From: Pseudonocardia hierapolitana
GTDB taxonomy: Bacteria; Actinomycetota; Actinomycetes; Mycobacteriales; Pseudonocardiaceae
Assembly (NCBI RefSeq): GCF_007994075.1
Contig: NZ_VIWU01000001.1
Span: 8,246,001 to 8,310,000 of the forward strand
DNA length: 64,000 nucleotides
Direction of reading: 5' to 3'
Each line of letters begins with the position of its first letter. Within the stretch, counting starts at the first letter, position 1. Position numbers and translations under genes: made by a program. The notes under the pieces were generated by a model. That model worked only from the letters and a program-made list of their open reading frames with translations. It searched no databases and had not been told where the DNA came from. Shown here one piece after another: positions 43,045 through 51,434 of the stretch.

Positions 43045-44385
43045 ATGGCCGAGAACACGCACCTCGACCGGGTGCTGGGAATGCCGTCGATCGTGCTCTT
43101 CGGGCTCGCCTACCTGGTGCCGCTCACGGTGTTCACCACCTACGGCGTGGTCACCGAGCTCACCTCGGGGCACCTGCCGGCGGCGTACGTCGTCACGCTC
43201 ACGGCGATGCTCTTCACCGCCTACAGCTACGGGCTGATGGTGCGCGCGCACCCGTTCGCCGGCTCGGCCTACACCTACACGCAGCGGTCGTTCGGCCCCC
43301 ACCTCGGATTCATGACCGGGTGGGCGCTGCTGCTCGACTACCTGTTCCTGCCGATGATCAACTACCTGGTGATGGGCATCTACCTGGAGGCCGCGTTCCC
43401 CGGCGTCCCGGTCGCGGTCTGGATCATCGGCGCGATCCTGCTGGTGACCGGCCTGAACGTCCTGGGCATCCGGCTCGTGGCGCGGATGAACTTCGTGCTC
43501 GTCGCGATCCAGGTCGTGTTCATCGTGGTCTTCCTGGTCGCCGTCGCGCGCACGACCGCAGGCACCGGCATGCCGTCGCTCGCCGAGCCGTTCCTGCCGG
43601 ACGGCGGCGAGGCGTCGGCCGTCCTCGGCGGGGCCGCGATCCTCTGCCTGTCCTTCCTCGGGTTCGACGCCGTGTCCACGCTCTCGGAGGAGACCCGCGA
43701 TCCGCGCAGGCGCATCCCTCGCGCGATCATGCTGGTGACCCTGATCGGCGGCGCGCTGTTCATCGTCGTCTCCTACGCCGGGCACCTCGTCTTCCCGCGG
43801 TACTCGGAGTTCACCGACGTCGACTCGGCCGCTCTGGACGTCGTGGGGGCGGCGGGAGGCGCCGCCCTGACGGCGTTCTTCACCGCCGCCTACATCGCGG
43901 GCTGCTTCGGCTCCGCGATGGCGTCGCAGGCGAGCGTCTCGCGCATCCTCTACGCGATGGGCCGCGACGGCGCGCTGCCCGCGGCGGTCTTCGGCCGGCT
44001 GCACCGACGCTTCCACACCCCAGCACTCGCCACGGCGGTGGTCGGCGTGCTGTCCCTGATCGCGCTGGTCATCAGCCTCGAGCTGGCCTCCTCGATGATC
44101 AGCTTCGGCGCCCTGGTCGCGTTCTCGCTCGTCAACCTGTCGGTCGTCAAGCACTACGTCATCGACGAGGGGCGGCGCACACCGGCGAACCTGATCGCCT
44201 ATGCCGTGGTGCCGGGGATCGGCGTGCTGCTCACGCTGTGGCTGTGGACGAGCCTGTCGGGCACCACGTTCGTCGTCGGGCTCGCCTGGATCGCCGCCGG
44301 GCTCGTCTACCTGGCCGGGCTCACCCGGATGTTCACACGGCGGCCGCCGGAGCTGCGCCTGAGCGAGGCCGAGCTCGCCGCGTGA
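43045..44385 (+). CDS. APC family amino acid/amine permease
   Basis: A 446-residue, about 12-helix membrane permease. FGLAYLVPLTVFTTYGVV and AHPFAGSAYTYTQRSFGPHLGFMTGWALLLDY (in part) carry the APC signature of helices 1 and 3; FDAVSTLSEETRDPRRRIPRAIML is the classic helix-6/loop motif. The best guess is uptake of an amino acid or polyamine. ATG 43045. The last codons and stop are duplicated in a 14-bp direct repeat. Confidence 0.9.
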   Translation: MAENTHLDRVLGMPSIVLFGLAYLVPLTVFTTYGVVTELTSGHLPAAYVVTLTAMLFTAYSYGLMVRAHPFAGSAYTYTQRSFGPHLGFMTGWALLLDYLFLPMINYLVMGIYLEAAFPGVPVAVWIIGAILLVTGLNVLGIRLVARMNFVLVAIQVVFIVVFLVAVARTTAGTGMPSLAEPFLPDGGEASAVLGGAAILCLSFLGFDAVSTLSEETRDPRRRIPRAIMLVTLIGGALFIVVSYAGHLVFPRYSEFTDVDSAALDVVGAAGGAALTAFFTAAYIAGCFGSAMASQASVSRILYAMGRDGALPAAVFGRLHRRFHTPALATAVVGVLSLIALVISLELASSMISFGALVAFSLVNLSVVKHYVIDEGRRTPANLIAYAVVPGIGVLLTLWLWTSLSGTTFVVGLAWIAAGLVYLAGLTRMFTRRPPELRLSEAELAA

Positions 44386-44400
44386 TGCTCGCCGCGTGAT
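44373..44400 (+). repeat. 14-bp direct repeat spanning the permease stop codon
   Basis: GCTCGCCGCGTGAT occurs twice back to back (44373-44386 and 44387-44400), the first copy containing the permease TGA. The second copy provides a GTGATG that opens a 50-codon frame to 44548, which I do not recognise. Confidence 0.7.
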
Positions 44401-44550
44401 GCTCGAGGTCGACCAGACGGACGCAGGCGGCGCCCCGTCGGCCGGCGTTCATCCGCACGCCACCGCGGTGTGCTTCCCTTCCGCCGTGAACGTGTCGAAG
44501 CAGGCCCTCCGCGGCGCCGGCCTGGCGGCGGTCGCACCCGGCCGCTGAGC

Positions 44551-45492
44551 TCAGGCCACCGGGACCGCCAGCCCCTGGGCTCCCAGCTCAGACGTCACGA
44601 GGTCGGGCGCGGCCCGGTGCAGGTGGGCCAGCCCGATCTCGGCGCGACGCACGCGCTCGCGAGACAGCTGGACGTTCAGCGCCTCGTGCTGCCCACCGCT
44701 GGGGTAGACGTCGGGGTGGTTGCGCAGCCCGAACTTGACGTAGATCGGCGCCAGCACCCGCACCAACTCGGCGATCTCGTGGTGGCGGACGAACCCGCCG
44801 AGGGTGTCGGGCGACTCGACGTACATGTCGATCGGGATCTGCGAGGCTGCGCGGATCGAGGCCAGCCGGGGCAGCGTGAGGCCGGGCGGCACGTTGTAGG
44901 TGTCGGCGCCCAGGTCCTGCATGAGCCGCACGCTCACCGGGTTGGACGCCATCATCTGCACCGACACCTTCACCACGAAGTCGGGGGCGATCAGGCCCGC
45001 TTCCTTCATGTGCTTGGTCATCAGGAGCAGGCCCTCGTCGGCGACCAGCGCGCCGCGCACGCCGAGCTCGTTGGCGCGCACGAGGTCCTCCATCGCGTAC
45101 GCCAGCTGGTCGGCGCCCTCGTGGCGGCAGCCGACGGCGCCGCCGGCAGGCGTGCGCGCCTGGGCGCCGATGTCCCACGGCGCCCGCGGGCCGACGAAGA
45201 GGGACAGCTCCACGCGCCGGGCCGCGCAGGCCTGCACCATGTCGGTGATCTCGGCGTCGGTGGCCAGCATGATCCCGCTGCCGGAGGAGACGCGGTGCAC
45301 CCGCACGCCCCGCTTGTCCGCCTCGTCGAACACGGCCTCGAGGGCGGCCGGGCCCTCGACGCTGGGGATCTCGGTGCGGTACTGCGCCCCGTCCGGGAAC
45401 CGCAAGGGCGAGTCGGGCAGGTCGTTGGCCTCCCGGGCGGGGTAGCCCAGGCGCGTCAAGAGATCGGCGACGGCAGCTTTCGTCTCAGTCAT
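44551..45492 (-). CDS. TIM-barrel protein resembling the U32 peptidase family
   Basis: A 313-residue cytoplasmic protein. Repeated strand-helix units such as VRVHRVSSGSGIMLATDAEI, ELSLFVGPRAPWDIG, LGVRGALVADEGLLLMT, VVKVSVQMMASNPVSVRLMQDLGADTYNVPP and PIDMYVESPDTLGGFVRHHEI (quoted in parts) indicate a TIM barrel, and the overall plan resembles U32-type proteins. The canonical U32 cysteine signature is not seen, so the catalytic role is open. ATG 45492 is used; a TTG at 45519 in frame is the alternative and would overlap the palindrome. Divergent from an SDR gene. Confidence 0.6.
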   Translation of the reverse strand: MTETKAAVADLLTRLGYPAREANDLPDSPLRFPDGAQYRTEIPSVEGPAALEAVFDEADKRGVRVHRVSSGSGIMLATDAEITDMVQACAARRVELSLFVGPRAPWDIGAQARTPAGGAVGCRHEGADQLAYAMEDLVRANELGVRGALVADEGLLLMTKHMKEAGLIAPDFVVKVSVQMMASNPVSVRLMQDLGADTYNVPPGLTLPRLASIRAASQIPIDMYVESPDTLGGFVRHHEIAELVRVLAPIYVKFGLRNHPDVYPSGGQHEALNVQLSRERVRRAEIGLAHLHRAAPDLVTSELGAQGLAVPVA

Positions 45493-45508
45493 CGCGCCAG
45501 ATCTTGCG

Positions 45509-45519
45509 TTGTCAGACAA
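45509..45519. promoter_or_regulatory. GntR/FadR-type palindrome TTGTC-A-GACAA
   Basis: The core TGTC-A-GACA fits the FadR-subfamily GntR consensus (yGTM-N-KACr). It sits in the short gap between two divergent genes and could regulate both. No GntR gene is in the window. Confidence 0.4.
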
Positions 45520-45539
45520 GCTCGGCGCAACGTGTGCTC

Positions 45540-46352
45540 ATGAACAACATGTCGGAGTTCGCGGAGCGGACCGCCGTGGTCACGGGCGCGGCGAAGGGCA
45601 TCGGCGCCGCCGTCGCCGCGCGCCTGGCCACCGCGGGCGCCGCCGTCGTCGCCTGCGACGTGGACGGCGACGCGCTGCACGAGCACGCCGGGCGGCTGCG
45701 GGCGGGCGGCGCCCGGGTGGCCGAGGTGGTGGGCGACGTGAGCAGCGCCGCCACCGCCGAGCGGGCGGCGCAGGTCGCCCGCGAGGAGTTCGGCGGCGCC
45801 CAGATCCTGGTCAACGCCGCCGGCATCCAGCGCTACGGTACGGTGGAGACCACCGACGAGGGCGTGTGGAACGAGGTCCTCGCCGTCAACGTCACGAGCA
45901 TCTTCCTCTTCGCGAAGCACCTCGTCCCGCTGATGCGCGCCGCGGGCGGCGGCTCGATCGTCAACGTCTCGTCGGTGCAGGCGTTCGTGACGCAGACCGA
46001 CGTGGTGGCCTACGCCGCGAGCAAGGGCGCGATCAACGCCCTGACCCGCGCGATCGCCGTCGACCACGCCCACGAGCAGATCCGGTGCAACACGGTGTGC
46101 CCCGGCTCCGTGGACACACCGATGCTGCGCGCCACGGCCGAGCGCTTCGCAGGCGACCGCGATCCGGCCGACCTGCTCGCCGACTGGGGCCGCGCCCACC
46201 CCCTGGGCCGCACGGCCCGCCCCGAGGAGGTGGCCGAGGCGTGCGTGTTCCTCGCCGGCCCGCGCTCGTCGTTCGTCACGGGCAGCGAGATGCGCGTGGA
46301 CGGCGGGCTCACCGCCACTGCCGGTGTCGTCCTCCCCGAGGAGGGGCGCTGA
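45540..46352 (+). CDS. SDR family oxidoreductase
   Basis: A 270-residue classical short-chain dehydrogenase. TGAAKGIGAAVA is the TGxxxGIG cofactor motif, ILVNAAGIQ the NAG motif, with catalytic Ser in NVSSVQAF and Tyr-Lys in YAASKGA; CPGSVDTPML and GSEMRVDGGL complete it. Start ATG 45540 (or ATG 45549) has no clear ribosome-binding site. Probably NAD-dependent oxidation of a sugar or hydroxy-acid; it shares a control region with the U32-like gene. Confidence 0.9.
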   Translation: MNNMSEFAERTAVVTGAAKGIGAAVAARLATAGAAVVACDVDGDALHEHAGRLRAGGARVAEVVGDVSSAATAERAAQVAREEFGGAQILVNAAGIQRYGTVETTDEGVWNEVLAVNVTSIFLFAKHLVPLMRAAGGGSIVNVSSVQAFVTQTDVVAYAASKGAINALTRAIAVDHAHEQIRCNTVCPGSVDTPMLRATAERFAGDRDPADLLADWGRAHPLGRTARPEEVAEACVFLAGPRSSFVTGSEMRVDGGLTATAGVVLPEEGR

Positions 46353-46392
46353 CGGAGTTCTCGTGCACTGCGCCGACGCACGCCGAGTGGTG

Positions 46393-46788
46393 CTACGCGA
46401 CGGCGGTGGCCTCCAGCTCCACCATCAGCTCGGGGATGGCGAGGCGGGTCACCCCCAGCAGCGTGCTCGCCGGCCGCACCCCGGCCGCACCGAACCGCTG
46501 AGCGATGACGTCGAAGCAACCGAGGACCGCGTCGACGTCGGTGGTGTAGACGTTGAGCCGCACCACGTCGCCGAGCGTCATGTCCGCACCGGCGAGCACG
46601 GCCTCGACGTTGTCCATCGCCAGGCCGACCTGCACGCGCATGTCCCCGGGGTGCTGCGGGCGCCCGTCGGCGTCCACGGACGTCTGCCCCGAGCAGATGA
46701 GCTGCCTGCGCCCGCCCTCGATGAGCTCGGCCTGGTCGAAGCCGATGCCCAGCGACCAGTTCCACGGGTTGACGGCGGTCCGTTGCAT
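46393..46788 (-). CDS. RidA family protein
   Basis: A 131-residue YjgF/YER057c/UK114 fold protein; family members hydrolyse reactive enamine/imine intermediates released by PLP enzymes. LICSGQTSVDADGRPQHPGDM, NVEAVLAGADMTLGDVVRLNVYTTDVD and PASTLLGVTRLAIPELMVELEA follow the family pattern (in parts). The usual catalytic Arg near the C-terminus (R-x-x-V) is not in its common context: VTRLAIPELMVE. ATG 46788 follows GGAGGG at a good spacing. Confidence 0.85.
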   Translation of the reverse strand: MQRTAVNPWNWSLGIGFDQAELIEGGRRQLICSGQTSVDADGRPQHPGDMRVQVGLAMDNVEAVLAGADMTLGDVVRLNVYTTDVDAVLGCFDVIAQRFGAAGVRPASTLLGVTRLAIPELMVELEATAVA

Positions 46789-46870
46789 GCTGCCCTCCTG
46801 AAGCCGGGAAGCCACCGGCGTCATCGCCGGTGCCGCCGTCGATGGTCGCGCACGATGCGGCCGGGCGCCG

Positions 46871-47140
46871 TCAGTGGTGCTCGGCCCGCTCCACGGTCAC
46901 CTGCAGCGCCGCCAGCAGCGCGCGGGCGGAGTCGAGGGAGAGCTCCACCGCCACGCGCGCGCCCGGGCCCTGATCCGGGTTCAGGAAGTCGATGTTGACC
47001 GTGTGGTCCTCCGGCGCGTGGACGGGGTGGTCGTAGTAGACCGTGGCCGTCCGCAGGGGGAACCAGCCCTGCGCCCCCTTGCCGCTGCTCGCCGTGACGT
47101 CGAACTTCTCGGTGCTGTAGGTGCACACGGTGCGGATCAC
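46871..47140 (-). CDS. Small conserved protein (DUF6295-like)
   Basis: An 89-residue soluble protein. VCTYSTEKFDVTASSGKGAQGWFPL, TVYYDHPVHAPEDHTVNIDFLNP and RVAVELSLDSARALLAAL (in parts) match, from memory, a short actinobacterial family of unknown function. GTG 47140 overlaps the hydrolase stop (GTGA), so it is co-translated with the dienelactone-hydrolase-type enzyme. Confidence 0.7.
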   Translation of the reverse strand: MIRTVCTYSTEKFDVTASSGKGAQGWFPLRTATVYYDHPVHAPEDHTVNIDFLNPDQGPGARVAVELSLDSARALLAALQVTVERAEHH

Positions 47141-47889
47141 GCCTCTCCGTCGAGGTGCTTCGCGAAGAACGCCTGGACGCGCTGCCACCCGTCCATCGCT
47201 GCCGCCACCCGGTAGGCGGGGCGGTCGACGGAGAAGAAGGCGTGGCCCGCGTCGTCGTAGCGGTGGAACTCGTACTCCTTGCCGTGGGTCTCCAGCAGTT
47301 TCTCCAGCTCGTCGACCTGGTCGGGCGAGGGGTAGGAGTCCTCGTTGCCGAACAGGCCCAGCAGCGGGGCGCGCAGCTCGGCGGTGCGGTCGGCGAGCGG
47401 CTGCACCTGCAGCGGGAAACCCTCCGGCGGGGTGCCGACGACGAACGCGCCGTAGCAGTCCACGGCGGCCTGGATGTCGAGCTCCAGCGCGGACAGGAAG
47501 GCCTGCCGCCCGCCGGAGCAGAAGCCGATCGTGCCGACCTTCCCGTTCGAGGTGGGCAGCGACCGAAGCCAGCGCGCCGCGCCCGCGGCGTCGCCGACGA
47601 ACCGCGCGTCGGGCACCCCGCCCTGCGCCCTCGCGGTGGCGGCGGCGTCGTCGGGCTCCGCGCCGGGCGCCTCCCGGCTGTAGAGGTTCGTGCAGATCGC
47701 GTTGTAGCCCCAGGCGGCGAACCGGCGGACGATCTCCTTGGTGCCCCAGTCGAACCCGGGCATGTGGTGGATCACCACCACCCCGCCGCGGCTGCCCCCG
47801 TCCAGCGGGCGCGCGGTGTAGGCCTCGATCTCGTCGTCGTCCGCTCCTCGGATGCCGATGGTCTCGGCGAGCACGGCGTCGTGGCGCAT
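47137..47889 (-). CDS. Dienelactone hydrolase family protein
   Basis: A 250-residue alpha/beta hydrolase. The nucleophile is Cys in TIGFCSGGRQAF, the acid Asp/Glu region is LFGNEDSYPSPDQVDEL and the His lies in DDAGHAFFS. VVIHHMPGFDWGTKEIVRRFAAWGY (in part) provides the glutamate-bearing N-terminal region. ATG 47889 follows GAGGGA. It cleaves lactones or enol-esters in the family; the substrate here is unknown. Operon with the small DUF gene. Confidence 0.85.
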   Translation of the reverse strand: MRHDAVLAETIGIRGADDDEIEAYTARPLDGGSRGGVVVIHHMPGFDWGTKEIVRRFAAWGYNAICTNLYSREAPGAEPDDAAATARAQGGVPDARFVGDAAGAARWLRSLPTSNGKVGTIGFCSGGRQAFLSALELDIQAAVDCYGAFVVGTPPEGFPLQVQPLADRTAELRAPLLGLFGNEDSYPSPDQVDELEKLLETHGKEYEFHRYDDAGHAFFSVDRPAYRVAAAMDGWQRVQAFFAKHLDGEA

Positions 47890-47926
47890 GCGGATCCCTC
47901 CGGTCTCTCGATCGACGCCCCCAGGT

Positions 47927-48709
47927 CTACACCCCTGCACGCAGCCCCAACGCCCGGGACGCCTCCGCCGCCGCGGTGCGCAGCAGCCCCAGCTGGTGCT
48001 CCTGCTCGGAGTCGGGCAGGTGCGCGGTCAGCCCGCTCACGCTCAGGGCCGCGACGGTGGCGCCCGTGTGATCCCGCACCGGGACGCTCAGCGCCTTGAC
48101 GCCCAGCTCGACGTCGTCGCGGCTGACCGCGAACCCGTCCTCGCGGATCCGCCGCACGTCCTCGCGCAACTGGTCGGCCGTGGCCTGGGTCGGCGAGGTC
48201 CGCCGCTGCAACGGACCCGCCAGGTAGCTCTCCACCTGCTCGTCGGGCAGGGTCGACAGCAGCAGCCGCGGGCCTGCGCCCAGGTGCAGCGGCAGCGCAC
48301 CGCCGACGCCGAGGGTGTGGGTGGAGGCGTACCGGCCGTCGAGCCGCTCCACGCAGACCGCCTCGTCGCCGCGCAGCACCAGCAGGAACACCGTCTCGCC
48401 GGTGCGCCGGTAGAGCTCCTGCATGGCCGGCAGCGCCCGCTCGCGAACGGACAGCCGCCGCGCCATCGCACTGCCGACCCGGAACGCCCCGATGCCGAGG
48501 CGGTACGTGCCCGGCGAGGGCCGTTCCACGAAGTCCCCGGCGGCGAGCGTGGTGAGGATCCGGTGGCAGGTGCTCTTGTTCAGCTCCAGCCGGGCGGCGA
48601 TGTCACCGAGGGAGAGCTCGTCGGTGGCCTCGGCGAGCAGCTCCAGCACCGCCATCGCCTTGACCAGCACCCGGACGGGCTCACCCGCACCGGCGGCCCT
48701 TTCGGCCAT
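47927..48709 (-). CDS. IclR family transcriptional regulator
   Basis: A 260-residue regulator. Winged helix-turn-helix (ELSLGDIAARLELNKSTCHRILTTL) then the GAF-like effector domain (RTGETVFLLVLRGDEAVCVERLDG, GVGGALPLHLGAGPRLLLS, RDHTGATVAALSVSGLTAHLP). Last gene of the minus-strand arm of the 13-gene locus, 27 bp from the kinase gene, so it is the probable pathway-specific regulator acting on the divergent region 53121-53369. Confidence 0.9.
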   Translation of the reverse strand: MAERAAGAGEPVRVLVKAMAVLELLAEATDELSLGDIAARLELNKSTCHRILTTLAAGDFVERPSPGTYRLGIGAFRVGSAMARRLSVRERALPAMQELYRRTGETVFLLVLRGDEAVCVERLDGRYASTHTLGVGGALPLHLGAGPRLLLSTLPDEQVESYLAGPLQRRTSPTQATADQLREDVRRIREDGFAVSRDDVELGVKALSVPVRDHTGATVAALSVSGLTAHLPDSEQEHQLGLLRTAAAEASRALGLRAGV

Positions 48710-48736
48710 CAGCGGCTCCTCCGATCGTCCACTCGA

Positions 48737-49663
48737 TCACGCTACGGCGCCGAACGCGAGCGTCGACGGGAGGTCGACGATGCCGGCGTCGGAGCCCAGC
48801 CCCTGCGCCACGAGGGCGGCGGCCGCCGTGCCCAGCCGCGCCGCGTCGGCCAGCGCACGGCCGGAACCGAGGCCCACCAGCAACCCGGCCGTGAAGGCGT
48901 CCCCGCAGCCCGTGGTGTCCACGACCGGAACCTCGAACGCCGGGATCCGCACGACGCCGCCGTCGTCCACGACCACGCAGCCCTCCGCTCCGGTCGTGAC
49001 GATCACGGTGCCGACCCCGGCCGCCCGGGCCACCCCCGCGGCCTCGACCAGGTCGTCGCGACCCGTCACGCCGCGGATCTGGTCGTCGTTGGGGAGCAGG
49101 TACCCGGTGTGCTGCCACGCGGGCCGCAGCACGTCCACCAGCTCCGGCCGGCCGACGCTGAGCAGGTCCATGCTCACGACCGTGCCGTGCGAAGCGGCGA
49201 AGCGGAGCAGGTCCGGGAGGGCGTCGCGGGTGAAGTCCCCCAGGACGTCCGGCCCGCCGACGTGCAGCACGTCGGCCTCCGCCACGAGGTCCAGGGGAAC
49301 ATCGGCCGCGGTGAGCGTCGCCATCGCGCCGGGGGCGTGCAGGGCGGGTCGCTCGCCGTTGGGCCGGATCGGCAGCATGGTCGCGGGCGTCGCGAGGCCC
49401 GGCCGGCGGGCCATGTGCCGCACGTCGACGCCGTGCCCGGCGAGCAGGTCGAGCAGCAGCCTGCCGGTGACGTCGTCGCCGACCGGGCCGATGCTCACCA
49501 CGTCGGCGCCGAGCTTGGCGAGGTCGACGGCGGTGCCGCCCGCCGTGCCGGCGGCCGTGATCCGGATCTCGTCGAGCACGCGGCGGCCCTGGCCGGGCGG
49601 GATGTCGGGGACCGGGCGGCCGAGGATGTCCAGGATGTGCGCGCCGAGGCAGATCACCTTCAT
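48737..49663 (-). CDS. PfkB family carbohydrate kinase
   Basis: A 308-residue ribokinase-fold sugar kinase. The N-terminal GTAGGTAVDLAKLGADVVSIGPVGDD (signature 1, in part) and C-terminal VDTTGCGDAFTAGLLVGL (signature 2, with catalytic Asp and anion-hole GCGD) are intact. It overlaps the aldolase gene by four bases. A kinase followed by a class II aldolase is the usual arrangement for ketose or ketonate breakdown, so it most likely phosphorylates the aldolase's substrate. Confidence 0.9.
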   Translation of the reverse strand: MKVICLGAHILDILGRPVPDIPPGQGRRVLDEIRITAAGTAGGTAVDLAKLGADVVSIGPVGDDVTGRLLLDLLAGHGVDVRHMARRPGLATPATMLPIRPNGERPALHAPGAMATLTAADVPLDLVAEADVLHVGGPDVLGDFTRDALPDLLRFAASHGTVVSMDLLSVGRPELVDVLRPAWQHTGYLLPNDDQIRGVTGRDDLVEAAGVARAAGVGTVIVTTGAEGCVVVDDGGVVRIPAFEVPVVDTTGCGDAFTAGLLVGLGSGRALADAARLGTAAAALVAQGLGSDAGIVDLPSTLAFGAVA

Positions 49664-50304
49664 GCCGGGACCTCCGTGCGGCGGCGCGCGACCGCGGCCA
49701 GCTCGTCACCGGTGAGCACCCGGGGTGTGCCCATGCCCGTCGCGGTGACGTGCAGCGCGCACAGCCACTCCAGCAGCCGGGCCCGGTCGTATGCCTGATC
49801 GAGCGTGTCGCCGTGGGCGACGGCGCCGTGGTTCTGCATGAGCGCAGCCGTGCGGCCCTGCAACGCCGCGTGCACCGAGCGGGCCAGCTCCGGGGTGCCG
49901 TAGGTCGCATAGCGCGCGACCCGGACCGGCCCGCCCAGCTGCAGCACGTAGTAGTGCAGGGCCGGGAGCTCGTCGAGCACGGTGGACACCGCCGCGCTGT
50001 GCAGCCCGTGGTGGTGCACCACGGCGGTGGCCCCGGTCGTGGCGTAGACGCCGAGGTGCATGGGCGTCTCGGAGGACGGGGGGTGCGGGCCGTCCACCCG
50101 GTTCCCGGCGAGGTCGACCACGGCGACGTCCGCGGGTTCGATCCGGTCGTACGCCATGCCCGACGGGGAGACCGCCACCAGCTCACCGACGCGGACGCTC
50201 ACGTTGCCCGCGGTGCCCAGCACCAGCCCGTCGTCGAGCATCCGGCGGCCGCACGCCGCGACCTCCCGGCGGGCGGCGGCGAGCGCGTCCGTTCCCCGGC
50301 TCAT
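49660..50304 (-). CDS. Class II aldolase/adducin (fuculose-phosphate aldolase-like)
   Basis: A 214-residue Zn2+-dependent aldolase. GTAGNVSVRVGELVAVSPSGMAYDRI carries the phosphate-binding loop (in part), SSETPMHLGVY the catalytic Glu and first His, VVHHHGLHSAAVS the HxH zinc ligands and ALMQNHGAVAHGDTLDQAY the third zinc His. Typical products are DHAP or a hydroxy-ketone plus an aldehyde. Four-base overlaps with both neighbours (kinase and ABC ATPase). Confidence 0.9.
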   Translation of the reverse strand: MSRGTDALAAARREVAACGRRMLDDGLVLGTAGNVSVRVGELVAVSPSGMAYDRIEPADVAVVDLAGNRVDGPHPPSSETPMHLGVYATTGATAVVHHHGLHSAAVSTVLDELPALHYYVLQLGGPVRVARYATYGTPELARSVHAALQGRTAALMQNHGAVAHGDTLDQAYDRARLLEWLCALHVTATGMGTPRVLTGDELAAVARRRTEVPA

Positions 50305-51434
50305 CGCGCACCAGCCGCGACCGGGGTGGCCTGCGCGTCGACGGTGGGCTCCGGCTCGTCGTCCGGGACGAGCACGCCTGCGCCGTCGTCCCAGGAGACC
50401 TCGACCCGCTGGTCCACCGCGAGCGAGCCACCGGCGCCCGCGGTGTCACGCACCTGTCCGGTGCCCCCGCCGTCGAACCGGACCAGCACCCGCCGGAACG
50501 CGCCGTGGTAGACGACGTCGGTGATGGTGGCCGACAGGACGTTCCCACCGGTGGCCGCCCCACCGGCCGGGGCGATCCGCAGCCGCTCAGGGCGCACCAC
50601 CAGTGCCACCGGGCCGTCGGAGGCCGATGCCTCCGGCACCCGGAGGCTGCACCAGCCGGTGTCGAGCCGGCCGTCGCGGACCCGGCCGGCGAACACGTTG
50701 GAATCGCCGAGGAACGTGGCGACGAACCGCGAGGCCGGCGTCTCGTACAGCTCGGCGGGCGTGCCCGCCTGCTCGATGCGGCCGTCGCGGAACACCGCGA
50801 TCCGGTCGGACAGCGCGAGCGCCTCGTCCTGGTCGTGGGTGACGAACACGAACGTGATGCCCAGCTCCCGGTGCAGCCGGGCGATCTCCAGCTGCAGCGA
50901 CTCGCGCAGCTTCTTGTCCAGCGCCCCGAGCGGCTCGTCGAGCAGCAGCGCGCGCGGCTCGAACACGACCGCCCTGGCCAGCGCGACGCGCTGCTGCTGC
51001 CCGCCGGACAGCTGGGACGGCAGCCGCTCGCCGTGCCCGTCCAGGTGCACCAGGTCGAGGGCCTCCGCCACCCGCCGGGCGATCTCGCCCTTGGCGACCT
51101 TGCGCTGCTTGAGCGGGAACGCGATGTTCTCGGCCGCGGTCATGTGCGGGAACAGCGCGTAGTTCTGGAAGACCATCCCCAGGTTGCGCCGGTACGCCGG
51201 GAGCTGCGCGATGTCGTTGCCGTCCAGGGCGATCCGGCCGGAGGTGATCGCCTCGAACCCGGCGATCATGTTCAGGGTCGTGGTCTTGCCCGAACCGCTG
51301 GGGCCGAGCAGGGTCATGAACTCCCCGGCCCGGATCTCCAGGTCGATGCCGTCGACGGCGGGGGCGGCCGCGCCGGGGAAGCGCTTGGTGAGGCCCTCGA
51401 CCTCGATGCGGGCTCCGGACGGGGCGTCAGGCAC
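50301..51434 (-). CDS. ABC transporter ATP-binding protein (PotA-like)
   Basis: A 377-residue ATPase. Walker A GPSGSGKTTTLNM, Q-loop MVFQNYALFPHM, signature LSGGQQQRVALARA, Walker B ALLLDEPLGALD and H-loop FVTHDQDEALALSD are all intact. A C-terminal TOBE domain (DGPVALVVRPERLRIAP) marks the CUT1/polyamine/iron-type class. It overlaps the permease gene by eight bases and powers the PotB/PotC-like permeases. Confidence 0.93.
   Translation of the reverse strand: MPDAPSGARIEVEGLTKRFPGAAAPAVDGIDLEIRAGEFMTLLGPSGSGKTTTLNMIAGFEAITSGRIALDGNDIAQLPAYRRNLGMVFQNYALFPHMTAAENIAFPLKQRKVAKGEIARRVAEALDLVHLDGHGERLPSQLSGGQQQRVALARAVVFEPRALLLDEPLGALDKKLRESLQLEIARLHRELGITFVFVTHDQDEALALSDRIAVFRDGRIEQAGTPAELYETPASRFVATFLGDSNVFAGRVRDGRLDTGWCSLRVPEASASDGPVALVVRPERLRIAPAGGAATGGNVLSATITDVVYHGAFRRVLVRFDGGGTGQVRDTAGAGGSLAVDQRVEVSWDDGAGVLVPDDEPEPTVDAQATPVAAGAR

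Noticed and set aside
44396..44548. 50-codon frame starting GTGATG between the permease and the U32-like gene
   Set aside because: It opens inside a 14-bp duplication, has no ribosome-binding site of its own and no recognisable family; probably chance.
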